A DNA stretch of 64,000 nucleotides from Seriola aureovittata (lineage: Eukaryota; Chordata; Actinopteri; Carangiformes; Carangidae). The position numbers and the translations under genes are program-made. Below the pieces are notes generated by a model that was not told the DNA's origin, did no database searches, and worked only from the letters and a program-made list of their open reading frames with translations. How positions within the stretch are numbered: position 1 is the stretch's first letter; every line of letters begins with the position of its first letter. Positions 1-12,293 of the stretch are shown in pieces. The DNA is taken from contig NC_079371.1 of the NCBI RefSeq assembly GCF_021018895.1, positions 15,680,001 through 15,744,000 of the forward strand, written 5' to 3'.

Positions 1-109
1 CGGGAATTGAGTAGTGTGTAACGGCAGATGTAGTAGGGAAGGCTACACATAATAAAATAAACAGCGAGACGTACCTTCTCCAAAGCCGGTTACGGAATTT
101 AGAATCCAT
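1..109 (-). CDS. pcdhg: Clustered protocadherin variable exon, 5' end only (runs off window)
   Basis: The reverse strand from 109 opens with ATG and reads a basic N-terminus (MDSKFRNRLWRRYV), a hydrophobic signal-peptide core (SLFILLCVAF) and then AVTHYSIP. That last string is the start of EC1 in every other exon of this array. The frame is open to the window edge, so only about 36 residues are visible. It is the ninth gamma-type variable exon in transcription order. The ATG is the only one in frame with the conserved RRYV/KRYV and THYSIP block. Whether the rest of the exon is intact cannot be seen here. Confidence 0.8.
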   Translation of the reverse strand, partial: MDSKFRNRLWRRYVSLFILLCVAFPTTSAVTHYSIP

Positions 110-882
110 GATCATTATGTCGTGTTTGTCGACAATAAAACGGTATTGTGATAATCAGAATTAATACATTGGTTTCAGAGCAACGTTACTGTATGAAAAT
201 AACAAAACGAGTAATTATATTGCGACCCTGGCTTTCCTGATAAGAGAGCTGTAAAGAAATGGCTGTTCTGCTTCTTTCAACAACTGTCTCACCACAGTTC
301 CGTCACAAAGACGTTGTTTTGGTGGTGAAGAGCGACGCTTTGTGACAAATGTCCTTGGCAGCAGCTATAATCGAAAAAATGACCCCGACATATTCTTATT
401 TCTATGTATAGGCTATCTAACAATTATTGTTAAAATAAATGGTATTACGCTGTAAAAAATATTTTGTGGCACTCAGTTAGTAGTAACACGGTATGCTGAA
501 AAGAATAAAGTTGAATGAACAGCATATTTAAGCTGGAATTTACGCACTGATGATAAGAAACTGGAAGAAAGCGATTTAAAAGAAATAGTGAACAGCTGAT
601 TTTTTTTTGTTATCTTTTTGGTCGTGGGTGGTTTGCAAAATGATGAATTAAAAAATTGTTTTTATGAGTTTCAGAATAAAGCCGTTAAAGGGTGGATGTC
701 ATGATGAGCAGGACCTATTGTTCAAACATTATTTATTCGAAACAAGTTGAGTGCTAAATAAATAAATAAATATATCTATTAATGCCAGCAGAGTAGAGGG
801 TCGAATACAAATCAAATTCACTCTCTCAATTTCATTAACTACATGTCTTGTTGAAACATGTTTAATTGCTGTTTTTTCATAC
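110..882. other. Spacer between two variable exons, holding the promoter of the left-edge exon
   Basis: This is AT-rich intergenic DNA. Its only recognisable element is a CSE-like motif around 324-345. The rest (about 350-880) shows no coding potential and no repeat I recognise. It includes an AT-rich stretch with short TAAA repeats near 750-770. Confidence 0.6.
324..345 (-). promoter_or_regulatory. Candidate CSE / CTCF-type promoter element of the left-edge exon
   Basis: On the minus strand this reads CACAAAGCGTCGCTCTTCAC. It contains the GCGTCGCT core that recurs in front of the neighbouring exon (3541-3560). It lies about 215 bp upstream of the ATG at 109, similar to the 250-280 bp seen for the other exons. 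Its function as a CTCF-bound Pcdh promoter element is inferred from the family. Confidence 0.5.
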
Positions 883-3288
883 CTGCAGAGTGGAAGCTGC
901 TGAGTCACTAGTGTCTGTCACTCCTGTGCCTCTTGGTATACTGGACACGATGTATCTGGAGCCCTTTGGCACAGGCTGTCTGACCACCAGCTTTCCTTTC
1001 CTGGTCTCTGCTAGAAACAGACTGTACCAGTAGGCATCGTTGGAGACCAGAGTGGAATCTGCGATGGTGGAGTTCCTCTCACTGATCACACTGTTCCTGC
1101 AGGGAGGAGCTGCTTTGCTGGGTTTGGGTTTCTGGCACTTGAGCACGATGGTGACCAATATGGTGATGAGCAGGAGAAATGACACTGAGCCCAGACCGAT
1201 CACCAAGTACAGGTTGAGGTCTGAGAAGATGTCATATTCTAGAGGCACCTCAGTCATGTCAGAGTAGGCCTTAACAGCAGTCTCCACTGTGGACAGCTTG
1301 ATGGTGACTGTAGCAGAGAGAGCAGGCTCCCCGTTGTCCTTGGCAACAACAACCAGTCTCTGATGGCGCGGATCTCTGTAACTGAACATCCTCATAGTCC
1401 GGATCTCTCCGTTGTATTGGTCCAGACTGAACAAGGTGGCGTCAGTCACTTGTAGAAACTGGTAGGTAATCCGAGAGTTGTGCACCGAGTCTGTGTCTAA
1501 GGCTATCACCTTGGCAACCAGAGAGCCTTTATCTGTGGATCTGCGGATCTTTTCCTCCACCACAGAGCCGTGTGCGCGCCACGGAGAGACAATAACTGGA
1601 GCGTTGTCGTTCTGGTCCACAATAATGATGTGGACAGTCACGTTACTGCTGAGTGGAGGAGAGCCAGAGTCTCTGGCCTCAATGTGGAAAAGAAACTCCT
1701 TCTCGATCTCATAGTCAAAAGTTTTTAGTGCATAAAGATTACCGTTCTCTGGATTGATGGAGAACAGCATGGACATGGAGGTGTTGGCTATCTCCTTCTC
1801 TAGGATGAAATAAACTAGATACTGGTTTTCATGGAGGTCAGGGTCAAAGGCAGTGAGTGAACTGAGCAAGGCCCCAGGTGCGTTATTCTCCATTACACGT
1901 ATAGTAGAAAATGACTGAGGGAACTGTGGAACATTGTCATTAACATCCAGCAGCTCTAAAGTCATAGTTTCATTGTCAGATAAAGGAGGAGAACCTCTGT
2001 CTGTAACAGTGAAAGTGATGTCATATTCTGGAACCTTCTCACGGTCTAACGGCTCTGACACAACTAATTCATAATAGTTATCAGAGGATTCCCTCAGTTT
2101 GAAAGGCATATTACCTGGAATATGAAGATCAACCACTCCATTGTCACCTGAGTCTTTATCACTGACACTAACTACAGCTATCACTGTGTCTAATTCTATG
2201 TTTTCGTTGACTGGACTCTGAAATGATTTGATAGATATTTCTGGGTGATTGTCGTTCATATCAGCTACAACAATTTTTACTTTACACTGCCCAGACAGGC
2301 TGTTAGGTCCTTTATCTGTTGCTATGATTTCCATTTCATAACTCCGAATATCTTCGTAGTTCAACATTCCTTTCACTGTTATTTCACCAGTGGAAGGATT
2401 CAGGTTAAATGTTTCTTGTGTTTTCTCTGATGTATATAGACTGTATGTATATTCGATCTGTGCATTTGTCCCCTCGTCCAGATCTTTGGCATTCAGCTCT
2501 ATAACAAGAGTTCCAACTGGAGAGTTTTCCATTATATTAATGTTATGATTATCTACTTCGAAAGTCGGGGCGTTGTCATTAGTGTCAAGCACACGAACAA
2601 TGATACTGGCTGTGCCGCTTCGAGTGGGGACTCCGCCATCCACAGCCGTGAGAATTAAATTATGTACTCCTTGCTTTTCTCGGTCTAAACTCTTCTTTAA
2701 TATTAAATCAGCAAATTTGGACCCGTCTCTTCCGGTTTGAATTTCTATGTCAAAGTGCTCACTTTCACTCAGAAGGTATGTTTTAACCGAATTTGACCCA
2801 AGATCTGGGTCGACGGCGTTATTAACAGAGAATCTCTCACCAGCTTGGGTTGATTCCATAATGTCCAAGTTGATGGTGTCTCGACGAAAATGAGGAGCGT
2901 TGTCATTTATATCCGTTATTTCAATTTCAATATAAAATATCCTCTGAGGGTTCTCCACAATAGCTTCCATTTTTAGATAACATGTCGGTGTTTTTATTGC
3001 ACAGAGATACTCTCTGTCAACCCTTTCAACGATGTAAAGCTCTCCAGTTTCTTTGTTCACATCCAGATATCTTTTGCTGGATATGATGTCTAACCGCATC
3101 TCCCGCCTACTCAGAGTTCTCACGTCTAAGCCTAAATCGGAAGCTAAATTGGCGACAACTGAGCCTTCCTCCAATTCTTCGGGAACAGAATAGTGAGTTA
3201 CGGCAATAACCGTAGTCACAAACGTGCCGATGAATAGGAGTGCACACACGTACCTCGTCCAAGAATTTCCAGTGCTGCGCATTTCCAT
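883..3288 (-). CDS. pcdhg: Gamma-type protocadherin variable exon (array exon 8 in transcription order)
   Basis: This 802-codon exon is open throughout. The signal peptide is about residues 10-29 (VCALLFIGTFVTTVIA). Six cadherin repeats follow, with linker motifs DINDN near 130, DTNDN near 240, DMNDN at 343, DVNDN at 448 and DQNDN at 558. A transmembrane helix lies near 689-716 (LYLVIGLGSVSFLLLITILV). The tail of about 85 residues ends STLQ before CAG|GTATGA. The exon therefore ends on a codon boundary, and the three extra bases read as Val are intron. By family, this is a neuronal homophilic adhesion receptor. EC1 has paired cysteines six residues apart. EC1-EC3 differ from the exons at 3.9-18.5 kb and are closest to the exon at 19.6-22.0 kb, but EC4 to the tail is almost the same as all neighbours. 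The first ATG has a good context (acaATGg). A second in-frame ATG lies two codons on. Confidence 0.93.
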
Positions 3289-3437
3289 TGTTTCAGGGCA
3301 AAAGAAATGTTCGTTTTTCAGTGAGTCAATACAGGTAGAACAGAAAAATGGTCAACGACAATGTAGTTTGAAGATGCCGATCAAAAAAATTGCTGGACTA
3401 AGGCAAATGAGCACGAAATAAATCCGCGAAATGCAGT

Positions 3438-3560
3438 TCAGCACCAGGAGCTGTCCACACGGTTTGTGTGGCTGTCCGGTCTGTCTCAGCATGAGACACT
3501 GTCATGGCGCCTGCAAAGTCATAGATTAGGGTGTTTAACTGGAGAACAGCGACGCTAGAG
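3438..3560 (-). promoter_or_regulatory. Promoter of the 883-3288 exon: CSE plus proximal shared motif
   Basis: Two blocks recur in front of the other variable exons. The proximal block, 3438-3460, reads on the plus strand TTCAGCACCAGGAGCTGTCC. The CSE-like block is at 3541-3560 and reads on the minus strand TAGCGTCGCTGTTCTCC. The CSE lies about 260 bp upstream of the ATG. This version has CGTCGCT where the middle exons have GTGGCGCT, and it matches the versions before the left-edge exon and the 19.6-22.0 kb exon. Confidence 0.6.
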
Positions 3561-3900
3561 TGCAAGAAACACGCAACTGTATCGTGGTGGGTTTACATGC
3601 AAGTTATGACAATGTAGAAATAACGAATAATAAATAACCACGATGTTGAAATACTTTTGCATTACATCGAAATCTGTACGTAACTTTTGTTTGGACGATA
3701 GTCAAAATTGTGAACAGCGTTATTGGTAAGGAATGACTTAACTATGAATAAGAAGTAAGGAATCATATTGCTTCAGTTTAAATATTTTCACTATGTCTTC
3801 ACCCAGGGAGACGTGCAATTAACGGTTAATTGGAGGAATTTTAATGAAAATTGAAAGAACGAGTGATGGTGATGCATTTAATTGTGAGTCAATTATTTAC
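3561..3900. other. Short spacer upstream of one exon and downstream of the next
   Basis: About 340 bp of AT-rich DNA between the promoter at 3.5 kb and the splice donor at 3900. It contains the beginning of the intron that follows the 3901-6294 exon (donor GTAAAT). I see no other feature. Confidence 0.6.
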
Positions 3901-6294
3901 CTGCAGAGTGGAAGCTGCTGAGTCACTAGTGTCTGTCACTCCTGTGCCTCTTGGTATACTGGACACGATGTATCTGGAGCCCTTTGGCACAGGCTGTCTG
4001 ACCACCAGCTTTCCTTTCCTGGTCTCTGCTAGAAACAGACTGTACCAGTAGGCGTCGTTGGAGACCAGAGTGGAATCTGCGATGGTGGAGTTCCTCTCAC
4101 TGATCACACTGTTCCTGCAGGGAGGAGCTGCTTTGCTGGGTTTGGGTTTCTGGCACTTGAGCACGATGGTGACCAATATGGTGATGAGCAGGAGAAATGA
4201 CACTGAGCCCAGACCGATCACCAAGTACAGGTTGAGGTCTGAGAAGATGTCATACTCTAGAGGAACCTCAGTCATGTCAGCGTAGGCCTTAACAGCAGTC
4301 TCCACTGTGGACAGCTTGATGGTGACTGTAGCAGAGAGAGCAGGTTCCCCATTGTCCTTGGCAACAACAACCAGTCTCTGGTGGTGTGGATCTCTGTAAC
4401 TGAACATCCTCATAGTCCGGATCTCTCCGTTGTATTGGTCCAGACTGAACAAGGTGGCGTCAGTCACTTGTAGAAACTGGTAGGTAATCCGAGAGTTGTG
4501 CACTGAGTCGGTGTCTAAAGCTATCACCTTGGCAACCAGAGAGCCTTTATCTGTGGATCTGGGGATCTTTTCCTCCACCACAGAGCCGTGGGCTCGCCAC
4601 GGAGAGACAATAACCGGAGCGTTGTCGTTCTGGTCCACAATAATGATGTGAACAGTCACGTTACTGCTGAGTGGAGGAGAGCCAGAGTCTCTGGCCTCAA
4701 TGTGGAAAAGAAACTCCTTCTCAATCTCATAGTCAAAAGTTTTTAGTGCGTAAAGATTACCGTTCTCTGGATTGATGGAGAACAGCATGGACATGGAGGT
4801 GTTGGCTATCTCCTTCTCTAGGATGAAATAAACTAGATACTGGTTTTCATGGAGGTCAGGGTCAAAGGCAGTGAGTGAACTGAGCAAGGCCCCAGGTGCA
4901 TTATTCTCCATTACACGTATAGTAGAAAATGACTGAGGGAACTGTGGAACATTGTCATTAACATCCAGCAGCTCTAAAGTCATAGTTTCATTGTCAGATA
5001 AATGAGGAGAACCTCTGTCTGTAACAGTGAAAGTGATGTCATATTCTGGAACCTTCTCACGGTCTAACAGCTCTGACACCACTAATTCATAATAGTTATC
5101 AGAGGATTCTCTCAGTTTGAAAGGCATATTATCTGGAATATGAAGATCAACCACTCCATTGTCACCTGAGTCTTTGTCACTCACACTAACTACAGCTATC
5201 ACTGTGTCTAATTCTATGTTTTCATTGACTGGACTCTGAAATGATTTAATAGATATTTCTGGATGGTTGTCGTTCATGTCTTCAACCAGAATCTTTATGG
5301 TACATTGTCCTGATAAACTATTGGCTCCATGGTCGGTGGCTATAACTTCCATATCATAAATCCTGAAATCCTCATAGTTTAACATTCCCTTGACAGTAAT
5401 TTCACCAGTGGAAGGATTCAGATTAAATGTATCTTGTGTTTTCTCTGACGTATATAAACTATATGAGTATTTTATGTCAGAATTTGATCCCTCATCTAAG
5501 TCAGTTGCATTAAGATGAATAACAAGACTTCCAATGGGAGAATTTTCCATTATTTTAAAATTATAAATCGTTTTCTTAAATACAGGAGCGTTGTCATTAG
5601 TGTCCAAAACACGAACTATAACACTGGCAGTACCAGAACGAGCAGGTGTGCCTCCATCTACAGCTGCGAGTATTAAATTATGAACAGCCTGCTGCTCGCG
5701 GTCTAAAGTCTTTGTTAAGATCAAATCAGCAAACTTTGATCCATCTCTTCCTGTCTGCACTTCAATATTAAAATGCTCACTTTCACTCAGATGGTAAGTT
5801 TTAACTGAATTGCTTCCAACATCAGGATCAACTGCATTACTCAGAGAGAATCGCTCTCCTTTTGGTGTCGCTTCAGATATGTCTAAATGTATTACGTCTC
5901 TACGAAACTGTGGGGCGTTGTCGTTCATATCCAGAATTTCTACTTCTATGTTAAAAATTCGTACTGGGTTGTCTAGTATTACCTCCAGCTTGAGATAGCA
6001 TAACGCTGATGACTTCGTAGGGCAAAGATATTCTCTGTCAATCTTCTCAACAATATACAGTTCGCCAGTTTCTTTGTTCACATCCAGATATTTCTTATTT
6101 GCAATGATATCTAGACGCATCTTCCTCTGATTCAGCGTTTTAACGTCCAGGCTGAGATCAGTAGCAAGATTTGCTACAACTGATCCTTCTTTCATTTCCT
6201 CGGGTATTGAATAATGAGTCACTGAGGTCGATATATCACGAACGAAACAACAAAGAACAACGTGGAGCAGCACGTACCTTTTGCGAAACTCCAT
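3901..6294 (-). CDS. pcdhg: Gamma-type protocadherin variable exon (array exon 7)
   Basis: 798 codons from the ATG at 6294, which sits in a strong context (acaATGg). This start is shared as ME-x-RKRYVLL by the exons at 6.8-9.2, 13.2-15.6 and 16.1-18.5 kb, so I prefer it to the in-frame ATG six codons upstream. Order: signal peptide (VLLHVVLCCFV), EC1 beginning VTHYSIPEE, five further cadherin repeats, transmembrane helix, tail ending STLQ at CAG|GTAAAT. The EC1 cysteines are seven residues apart (CPTKSSALC), wider than the family's usual five. EC3 begins with its own sequence (FKKTIYNFKIMENSP). From EC4 onward only scattered residues differ from neighbours, for example SPHLSDNE, a change shared with the 9.7-12.1 kb exon. 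This suggests exchange tracts smaller than the exon. Confidence 0.93.
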
Positions 6295-6330
6295 TGTTAC
6301 AAAGGACCGCATTGTTGTGTGCGTGTTTCC

Positions 6331-6350
6331 TGCAGTTCAGTCTTTATAAT
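6331..6350 (-). promoter_or_regulatory. TATA-like motif shared by the middle exons
   Basis: The minus strand reads TATAAAGACTGAACTG about 35-50 bp before the ATG. Related sequences occur at the same place before the 9.2, 12.1, 15.6 and 18.5 kb starts and before the relic at 12.68 kb. It could be a core promoter element or a conserved part of the 5' leader. The sequence alone does not decide. Confidence 0.4.
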
Positions 6351-6454
6351 GTAGGCTTACATTAATATTGGATTTTGCTGTAACAGTCCTGATCCCAAAG
6401 ATATTTACCATTTTAAAATCCGAAGGTTATTTCAGCGTTAAAAAGCACGATACC

Positions 6455-6580
6455 GTTTACGGAGCGGAGTTTCAGCACCAGGGAGCTGTTCGGTTGATTC
6501 ACGAACGTTATATTGTCTGTGAGTGACCGTCGTGGCGTTCATGGAAAGGCATTTTACTAACAAACAGCGCCACCCTCCAG
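6455..6580 (-). promoter_or_regulatory. Promoter of the 3901-6294 exon: CSE and proximal motif
   Basis: The proximal block at 6460-6495 (plus strand GGAGCGGAGTTTCAGCACCA then GGGAGCTGTTCGG) is followed by the CSE at 6560-6577. On the minus strand the CSE reads AGGGTGGCGCTGTTTG. GGTGGCGCT fits the CTCF core and contains the CGCT core known from mammalian Pcdh CSEs. The motif orientation is the same as transcription, as in mammals. The CSE is about 270 bp upstream of the ATG. Confidence 0.7.
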
Positions 6581-6829
6581 GGTTTCAACACCCTTTCAAG
6601 TATGTTCACATGAGGAAATGTAAAAAGTCTTTCTTAGTTTCATTTTGATTTCAAATTGAATAACCAACTTAGGTATTTTCGAAGGTGATAATTAGATGCA
6701 TTGTTGTTCTTCATTAAAAAAAAAGTGGAAAATTTATAACGATAGGAAAATTTATACCATACAACGGTGTGACATAACATTGATGAAGGGAAAATACTAC
6801 AAAAAAAAATGTGTATATTGCATTCATAC
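6581..6829. other. Spacer / start of intron after the 6830-9223 exon
   Basis: About 250 bp of AT-rich sequence with short A tracts. No coding or recognised element apart from the splice donor at its right edge (CAG|GTATGA at 6829/6830). Confidence 0.5.
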
Positions 6830-9223
6830 CTGCAGAGTGGAAGCTGCTGAGTCACTAGTGTCTGTCACTCCTGTGCCTCTTGGTATACTGGACACGATGT
6901 ATCTGGAGCCCTTTGGCACAGGCTGTCTGACCACCAGCTTTCCTTTCCTGGTCTCTGCTAGAAACAGACTGTACCAGTAGGCATCGTTGGAGACCAGAGT
7001 GGAATCTGCGATGGTTGAGTTCCTCTCATTGATCACACTGTTCCTGCAGGGAGGAGCTGCTTTGCTGGGTTTGGGTTTCTGGCATTTGAGCACGATGGTG
7101 ACCAATATGGTGATGAGCAGGAGAAATGACACTGAGCCCAGACCGATCACCAAGTACAGGTTGAGGTCTGAGAAGATGTCATACTCTAGAGGCACCTCAG
7201 TCATGTCAGAGTAGGCCTTAAGAACAGTCTCCACTGTGGACAGCTTGATGGTGACTGTAGCAGAGAGAGCAGGCTCCCCGTTGTCCTTGGCAACAACAAC
7301 CAGTCTCTGGTGGCGTGGATCTCTGTAACTGAACATCCTCATAGTCCGGATCTCTCCGTTGTATTGGTCCAGACTGAACAAGGTGGCGTCAGTCACTTGT
7401 AAAAACTGGTAGGTAATTCGAGAGTTGTGCACCGAGTCAGTGTCTAAGGCTATCACCTTGGCAACCAGAGAGCCTCTATCTGTGGATCTGGGGATCTTTT
7501 CCTCCACCACAGAGCCGTGGGCTCGCCACGGAGAGACAATAACCGGAGCATTGTCGTTCTGGTCCACTATAATGATGTGAACGATCACGTTACTGCTGAG
7601 TGGAGGAGAGCCAGAGTCTCTGGCCTCAATGTGGAAAAGAAACTCCTTCTCGATCTCATAGTCAAAAGTTTTTAGTGCATAAAGATTACCGTTCTCTGGA
7701 TTGATGGAGAACAGCATGGACATGGAGGTATTGGCTATCTCCTTCTCTAGGATGAAATAAACTAGATACTGGTTTTCATGGAGGTCAGGGTCAAAGGCAG
7801 TGAGTGAACTGAGCAAGGCCCCAGGTGCGTTATTCTCCATTACACGTATAGTAGAAAATGACTGAGGGAACTGTGGAACATTGTCATTAACATCCAGCAG
7901 CTCTAAAGTCATAGTTTCATTGTCAGATAAAGGAGGAGAACCTCTGTCTGTAACAGTGAAAGTGATGTCATATTCTGGAACCTTCTCACGGTCTAATGCC
8001 TCTGACACCACTAATTCATAATAGTTATCAGATGATTCTCTCAGTTTGAAAGGCATATTATCTGGAATATGAAGATCAACAACTCCATTGTCACCTGAGT
8101 CTTTATCACTCACACTAACTACAGCTATCACTGTGTCTAATTCTATGTTTTCATTGACTGGACTCTGAAATGATTTAATAGATATTTCTGGGTGGTTGTC
8201 GTTCATGTCTTCAACCACAATCTTTATGGTACATTGTCCTGATAAGCTATTGGCTCCATGGTCGGTGGCTATAATTTCCATATCATAAATCCTGAAATCC
8301 TCATAGTTTAACATTCCCTTGACAGTAATTTCACCAGTGGAAGGATTCAGATTAAATGTTTCTTGTGTTTTCTCTGACGTATATAAACTGTACGAGTATG
8401 TTATCTCAGAATTTGACCCCTCATCTAAGTCAGTTGCATTAAGATGAATAACAAGACTTCCAATGGGAGAATTTTCCATTATTTTAACATTATACATCGA
8501 TTTGTTGAATATAGGAGCATTGTCATTAGTATCCAAAACATGAACTATAACACTGGCAGTACCAGAACGAGCGGGTGTGCCTCCATCTAAAGCTGTGAGT
8601 ATTAAATTATGAACAGCCTGCTGCTCCCTGTCTAAATCCTTTTTCAAGATCAGTTCAGCAAATTTCGACCCTTCTCTTCCTGTCTGAACTTCAATATTAA
8701 AATGTTCACTTTCACTGAGATGATACGTGTTAACTGAATTGCTTCCGACATCAGGATCAACTGCATTACTCAGAGAGAATCTCTCTCCTTTTGGTGTCGC
8801 TTCAGATATGTCTAAGTGTATGGCGTCTCTACGAAACTGTGGGGCGTTGTCGTTCATATCCAGGATTTCTACTTCTATGTTAAAAATTCGTAATGGATTT
8901 TCTAATATTACCTCCAGCCTGAGATAGCATGAAGCTGATGACTTTGTGTTGCAAATATATTCTCTGTCAATCTTCTCAACAATGTACAGTTCACCAGTCT
9001 CTTTGTTCACATCCAGATATTTCTTATTTGCAATGATGTCAAGACGCACCTTCCTCTGGTTCAATGTTTTAACGTCCAGGCTGAGATCAGTAGCAAGATT
9101 TGCTACAACTGATCCTTCTTTCATTTCCTCGGGTATTGAATAAAGATTTACTGAGCTCGATATGTTACGAACGAAAGAAAAAAGAATGAGAACGAGCAGC
9201 ACGTACCTTTTGCGAGACTCCAT
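6830..9223 (-). CDS. pcdhg: Gamma-type protocadherin variable exon (array exon 6)
   Basis: 798 codons from the conserved ME-SRKRYVLL start at 9223. An in-frame ATG 13 codons upstream is unlikely because it is not shared. The signal peptide core is LVLILFSFV. EC1 begins VNLYSIPEE, the only exon with NLYS in place of THYS. Six cadherin repeats, the transmembrane helix and the STLQ end are all present. The EC1 cysteines are seven apart (CNTKSSASC). In EC5 the sequon SSNVT is changed to SSNVI, removing an N-glycosylation site kept in most paralogs. The tail has VINERNS instead of VISERNS. The 5' flank is near-duplicated at 12.69-12.99 kb, marking this exon as the source or sister of the relic there. 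Confidence 0.93.
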
Positions 9224-9380
9224 TGTTACAAAGAAACGTATTGTTGACTGATTTTGTATCACAGTTCAGTCTTTGTATTGTAGCTTTCTAGTAATTTTTA
9301 ATTTTGTTGTAAAGGTCCTTATTCCAAACATATTTAACGTTTTTTAATCCGGAGTGCTAAATAGGACGAGCGCGTTTTCG

Positions 9381-9497
9381 TAGCGGAGTTTCAGCACCAC
9401 GGATCTGTCTGGCTGATTCACAATCTTCCCTAATGTCAACAACGCACGGTCATGGCATTCATGGGCTGGTATTTTACTAATAAACAGCGCCACCCTG
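9381..9497 (-). promoter_or_regulatory. Promoter of the 6830-9223 exon: CSE and proximal motif
   Basis: The proximal block at 9381-9413 (plus strand TAGCGGAGTTTCAGCACCAC) is followed by the CSE at 9481-9497. On the minus strand the CSE reads AGGGTGGCGCTGTTTA. Spacing to the ATG is about 260 bp. Layout and orientation match the other exons. Confidence 0.7.
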
Positions 9498-9738
9498 TAG
9501 AATTTATGAGACTTTTCTGACTGCATTTAATATGATTAGTTTAAGTATTTATATACTTTCATCAATGCGAGTTTAAATTGAGTATTGTTCCCAAGAAAGT
9601 AGATTAATGACATCCCGTGTGAGGTTAATTGATTGAGCTTTATTAATAAAAATTTCTACAACATAGTCCAAAAACAAATTATGACTTTTTTTCAATAACA
9701 GAAATAAAAAAATATATATATGTGTAGTAGATTCCTAC

Positions 9739-12129
9739 CTGCAGAGTGGAAGCTGCTGAGTCACTAGTGTCTGTCACTCCTGTGCCTCTTGGTATACTGG
9801 ACACGATGTATCTGGAGCCCTTTGGCACAGGCTGTCTGACCACCAGTTTTCCTTTCCTGGTCTCTGCTAGAAACAGACTGTACCAGTAGGCATCATTGGA
9901 GACCAGAGTGGAATCTGCAATGGTGGAGTTCCTCTCACTGATCACACTGTTCCTGCAGGGAGGAGCTGCTTTGCTGGGTTTGGGTTTCTGGCACTTGAGC
10001 ACGATGGTGACCAATATGGTGATGAGCAGGAGAAATGACACTGAGCCCAGACCGATCACCAAGTACAGGTTGAGGTCTGAGAAGATATCATACTCTAGAG
10101 GAACCTCAGTCATGTCAGAGTAGGCCTTAACAGCAGTCTCCACTGTGGACAGCTTGATGGTGACTGTAGCAGAGAGAGCCGGCTCCCCGTTGTCCTTGGC
10201 AACAACAACCAGTCTCTGGTGGCGTGGATCTCTGTAACTGAACATCCTCATAGTCCGGATCTCTCCGTTGTATTGGTCCAGACTGAACAAGGTGGCGTCA
10301 GTCACTTGTAGAAACTGGTAGGTAATCCGAGAGTTGTGCACCGAGTCCGTATCTAAGGCTATCACCTTGGCAACCAGAGAGCCTTTATCTGTGGATCTGC
10401 GGATCTTTTCCTCCACCACTGAGCCGTGCGCGCGCCATGGAGAGACAATAACCGGAGCATTGTCATTCTGGTCCACAATAATGATGTGGACGGTCACGTT
10501 ACTGCTGAGTGGAGGAGAGCCAGAGTCTCTGGCCTCAATGTGGAAAAGAAACTCCTTCTCGATCTCATAGTCAAAAGTTTTTAGTGCGTAAAGATTACCG
10601 TTCTCTGGATTGATGGAGAACAGCATGGACATGGAGGTGTTGGCTATCTCTTTCTCTAGGATGAAATAAACTAAATACTGGTTTTCATGGAGGTCGGGGT
10701 CAAAGGCAGTGAGTGAACTGAGCAGGGCCCCAGGTGCGTTATTCTCCATTACACGTATAGTAGAAAATGACTGAGGGAACTGTGGAACATTGTCATTAAC
10801 ATCCAGCAGCTCTAAAGTCATAGTTTCATTGTCAGATAAATGAGGAGAACCTCTGTCTGTAACAGTGAAAGTGATGTCATATTCTGGAACCTTCTCACGG
10901 TCTAACGCCTCTGACACCACTAATTCATAATAGTTATCAGAGGATTCTCTCAGTTTGAAAGGCATATTATCTGGAATATGAAGATCAACCACTCCATTGT
11001 CACCTGAGTCTTTGTCACTCACACTAACTACAGCTATCACTGTGTCTAATTCTATGTTTTCATTGACTGGACTCTGAAATGATTTAATAGATATTTCTGG
11101 ATGGTTGTCGTTCATGTCTTCAACCAGAATCTTTATGGTACATTGTCCTGATAAACTATTGGCTCCATGGTCGGTGGCTATAACTTCCATATCATAAATC
11201 CTGAAATCCTCATAGTTTAACATTCCCTTGACAGTAATTTCACCAGTGGAAGGATTCAGATTAAATGTTTCTTGCGTTTTCTCTGACGTATATAAACTGT
11301 ATGAGTATGTTATCTCAGAATTTGACCCCTCATCTAAGTCTGTTGCATTGAGATGAATAACAAGACTTCCAATAGGAGAATTTTCTACTATTTTAACATT
11401 ATACATCATTTTGTTAAATACAGGAGCGTTGTCATTCGTGTCCAAAACACGCACAATAACACTGGCAGTACCAGAACGAGCAGGTATGCCTCCATCTACA
11501 GCTGCGAGTATTAAATTATGAACAGCCTGCTGCTCGCGGTCTAAAGTCTTTGTTAAGATCAAATCAGCAAACTTTGATCCATCTCTTCCTGTCTGCACTT
11601 CAATATTAAAATGCTCACTTTCACTCAGATGGTAAGTTTTAACTGAATTGCTTCCAACATCAGGATCAACTGCATTACTCAGAGAGAATCGCTCTCCTTT
11701 TGGTGTCGCTTCAGATATGTCTAAATGTATTACGTCTCTGCGAAACTGTGGGGCGTTGTCGTTCATATCCAAAATCTCTAGTTCAATATTAAAAATTCGT
11801 ACTGGATTTTCTAGTATTACCTCAAGTTTGAGATAGCACGATGATTTTGAGATGCAAATATATTCCCTGTCAATCTTATCAACAATGTATAGTTCACCAG
11901 TCTCTTTGTTCACATCCAGATATTTCTTATTTGAAATGGTGTCAAGACGCATCTTTCTCTGTTTCAGTGTTTTAACGTCCAGGCTGAGATCAGTAGCAAG
12001 ATTTGCTACAACTGATCCTTCTTTCATTTCCTCGGGTATTGAATAATGAGTCACTGAGGTCGATATGTCACGAACGAAAGAAAAAAGAATAAGAACGACG
12101 AGCAGCACGTACCTTTTGCCAGACGCCAT
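9739..12129 (-). CDS. pcdhg: Gamma-type protocadherin variable exon (array exon 5)
   Basis: 797 codons from the ATG at 12129 (MASGKRYVLL, context ataATGg). An upstream in-frame ATG six codons earlier is not favoured. Signal peptide, EC1 starting VTHYSIPEE, six cadherin repeats, transmembrane helix, and STLQ before CAG|GTAGGA. The EC1 cysteines are five apart (CISKSSC), the usual family spacing, although the nearest relatives have seven. EC3 has KIVENSP where others have KIMENSP. EC6 has EKIRRSTDKG, shared only with the 0.9-3.3 kb exon; the other paralogs have IPRS. The DNA downstream of the donor (9600-9738) is almost the same as that downstream of the 13.2-15.6 kb exon. Confidence 0.93.
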
Positions 12130-12293
12130 TATTTTAAAGGACCGCATTGTTGTGTCCTTTCATACAGCGCCTCAGTCTTTATAGTGTATGTTTCCAGTAA
12201 CACTGAATTTTGCTGTAATGGTCCTGATCTCATGGATATTCACACAGTTTTAATCCCGAGAATGTTTCAGCAGTAAATAGAACGAGAGCGTTT

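Noticed and set aside
6241..6294. AAAAGGTACGTG string in the signal-peptide coding part of most gamma exons resembles a splice donor
   Set aside because: It encodes the conserved KRYV residues, and no acceptor or alternative exon structure supports splicing there. Codon use explains it.
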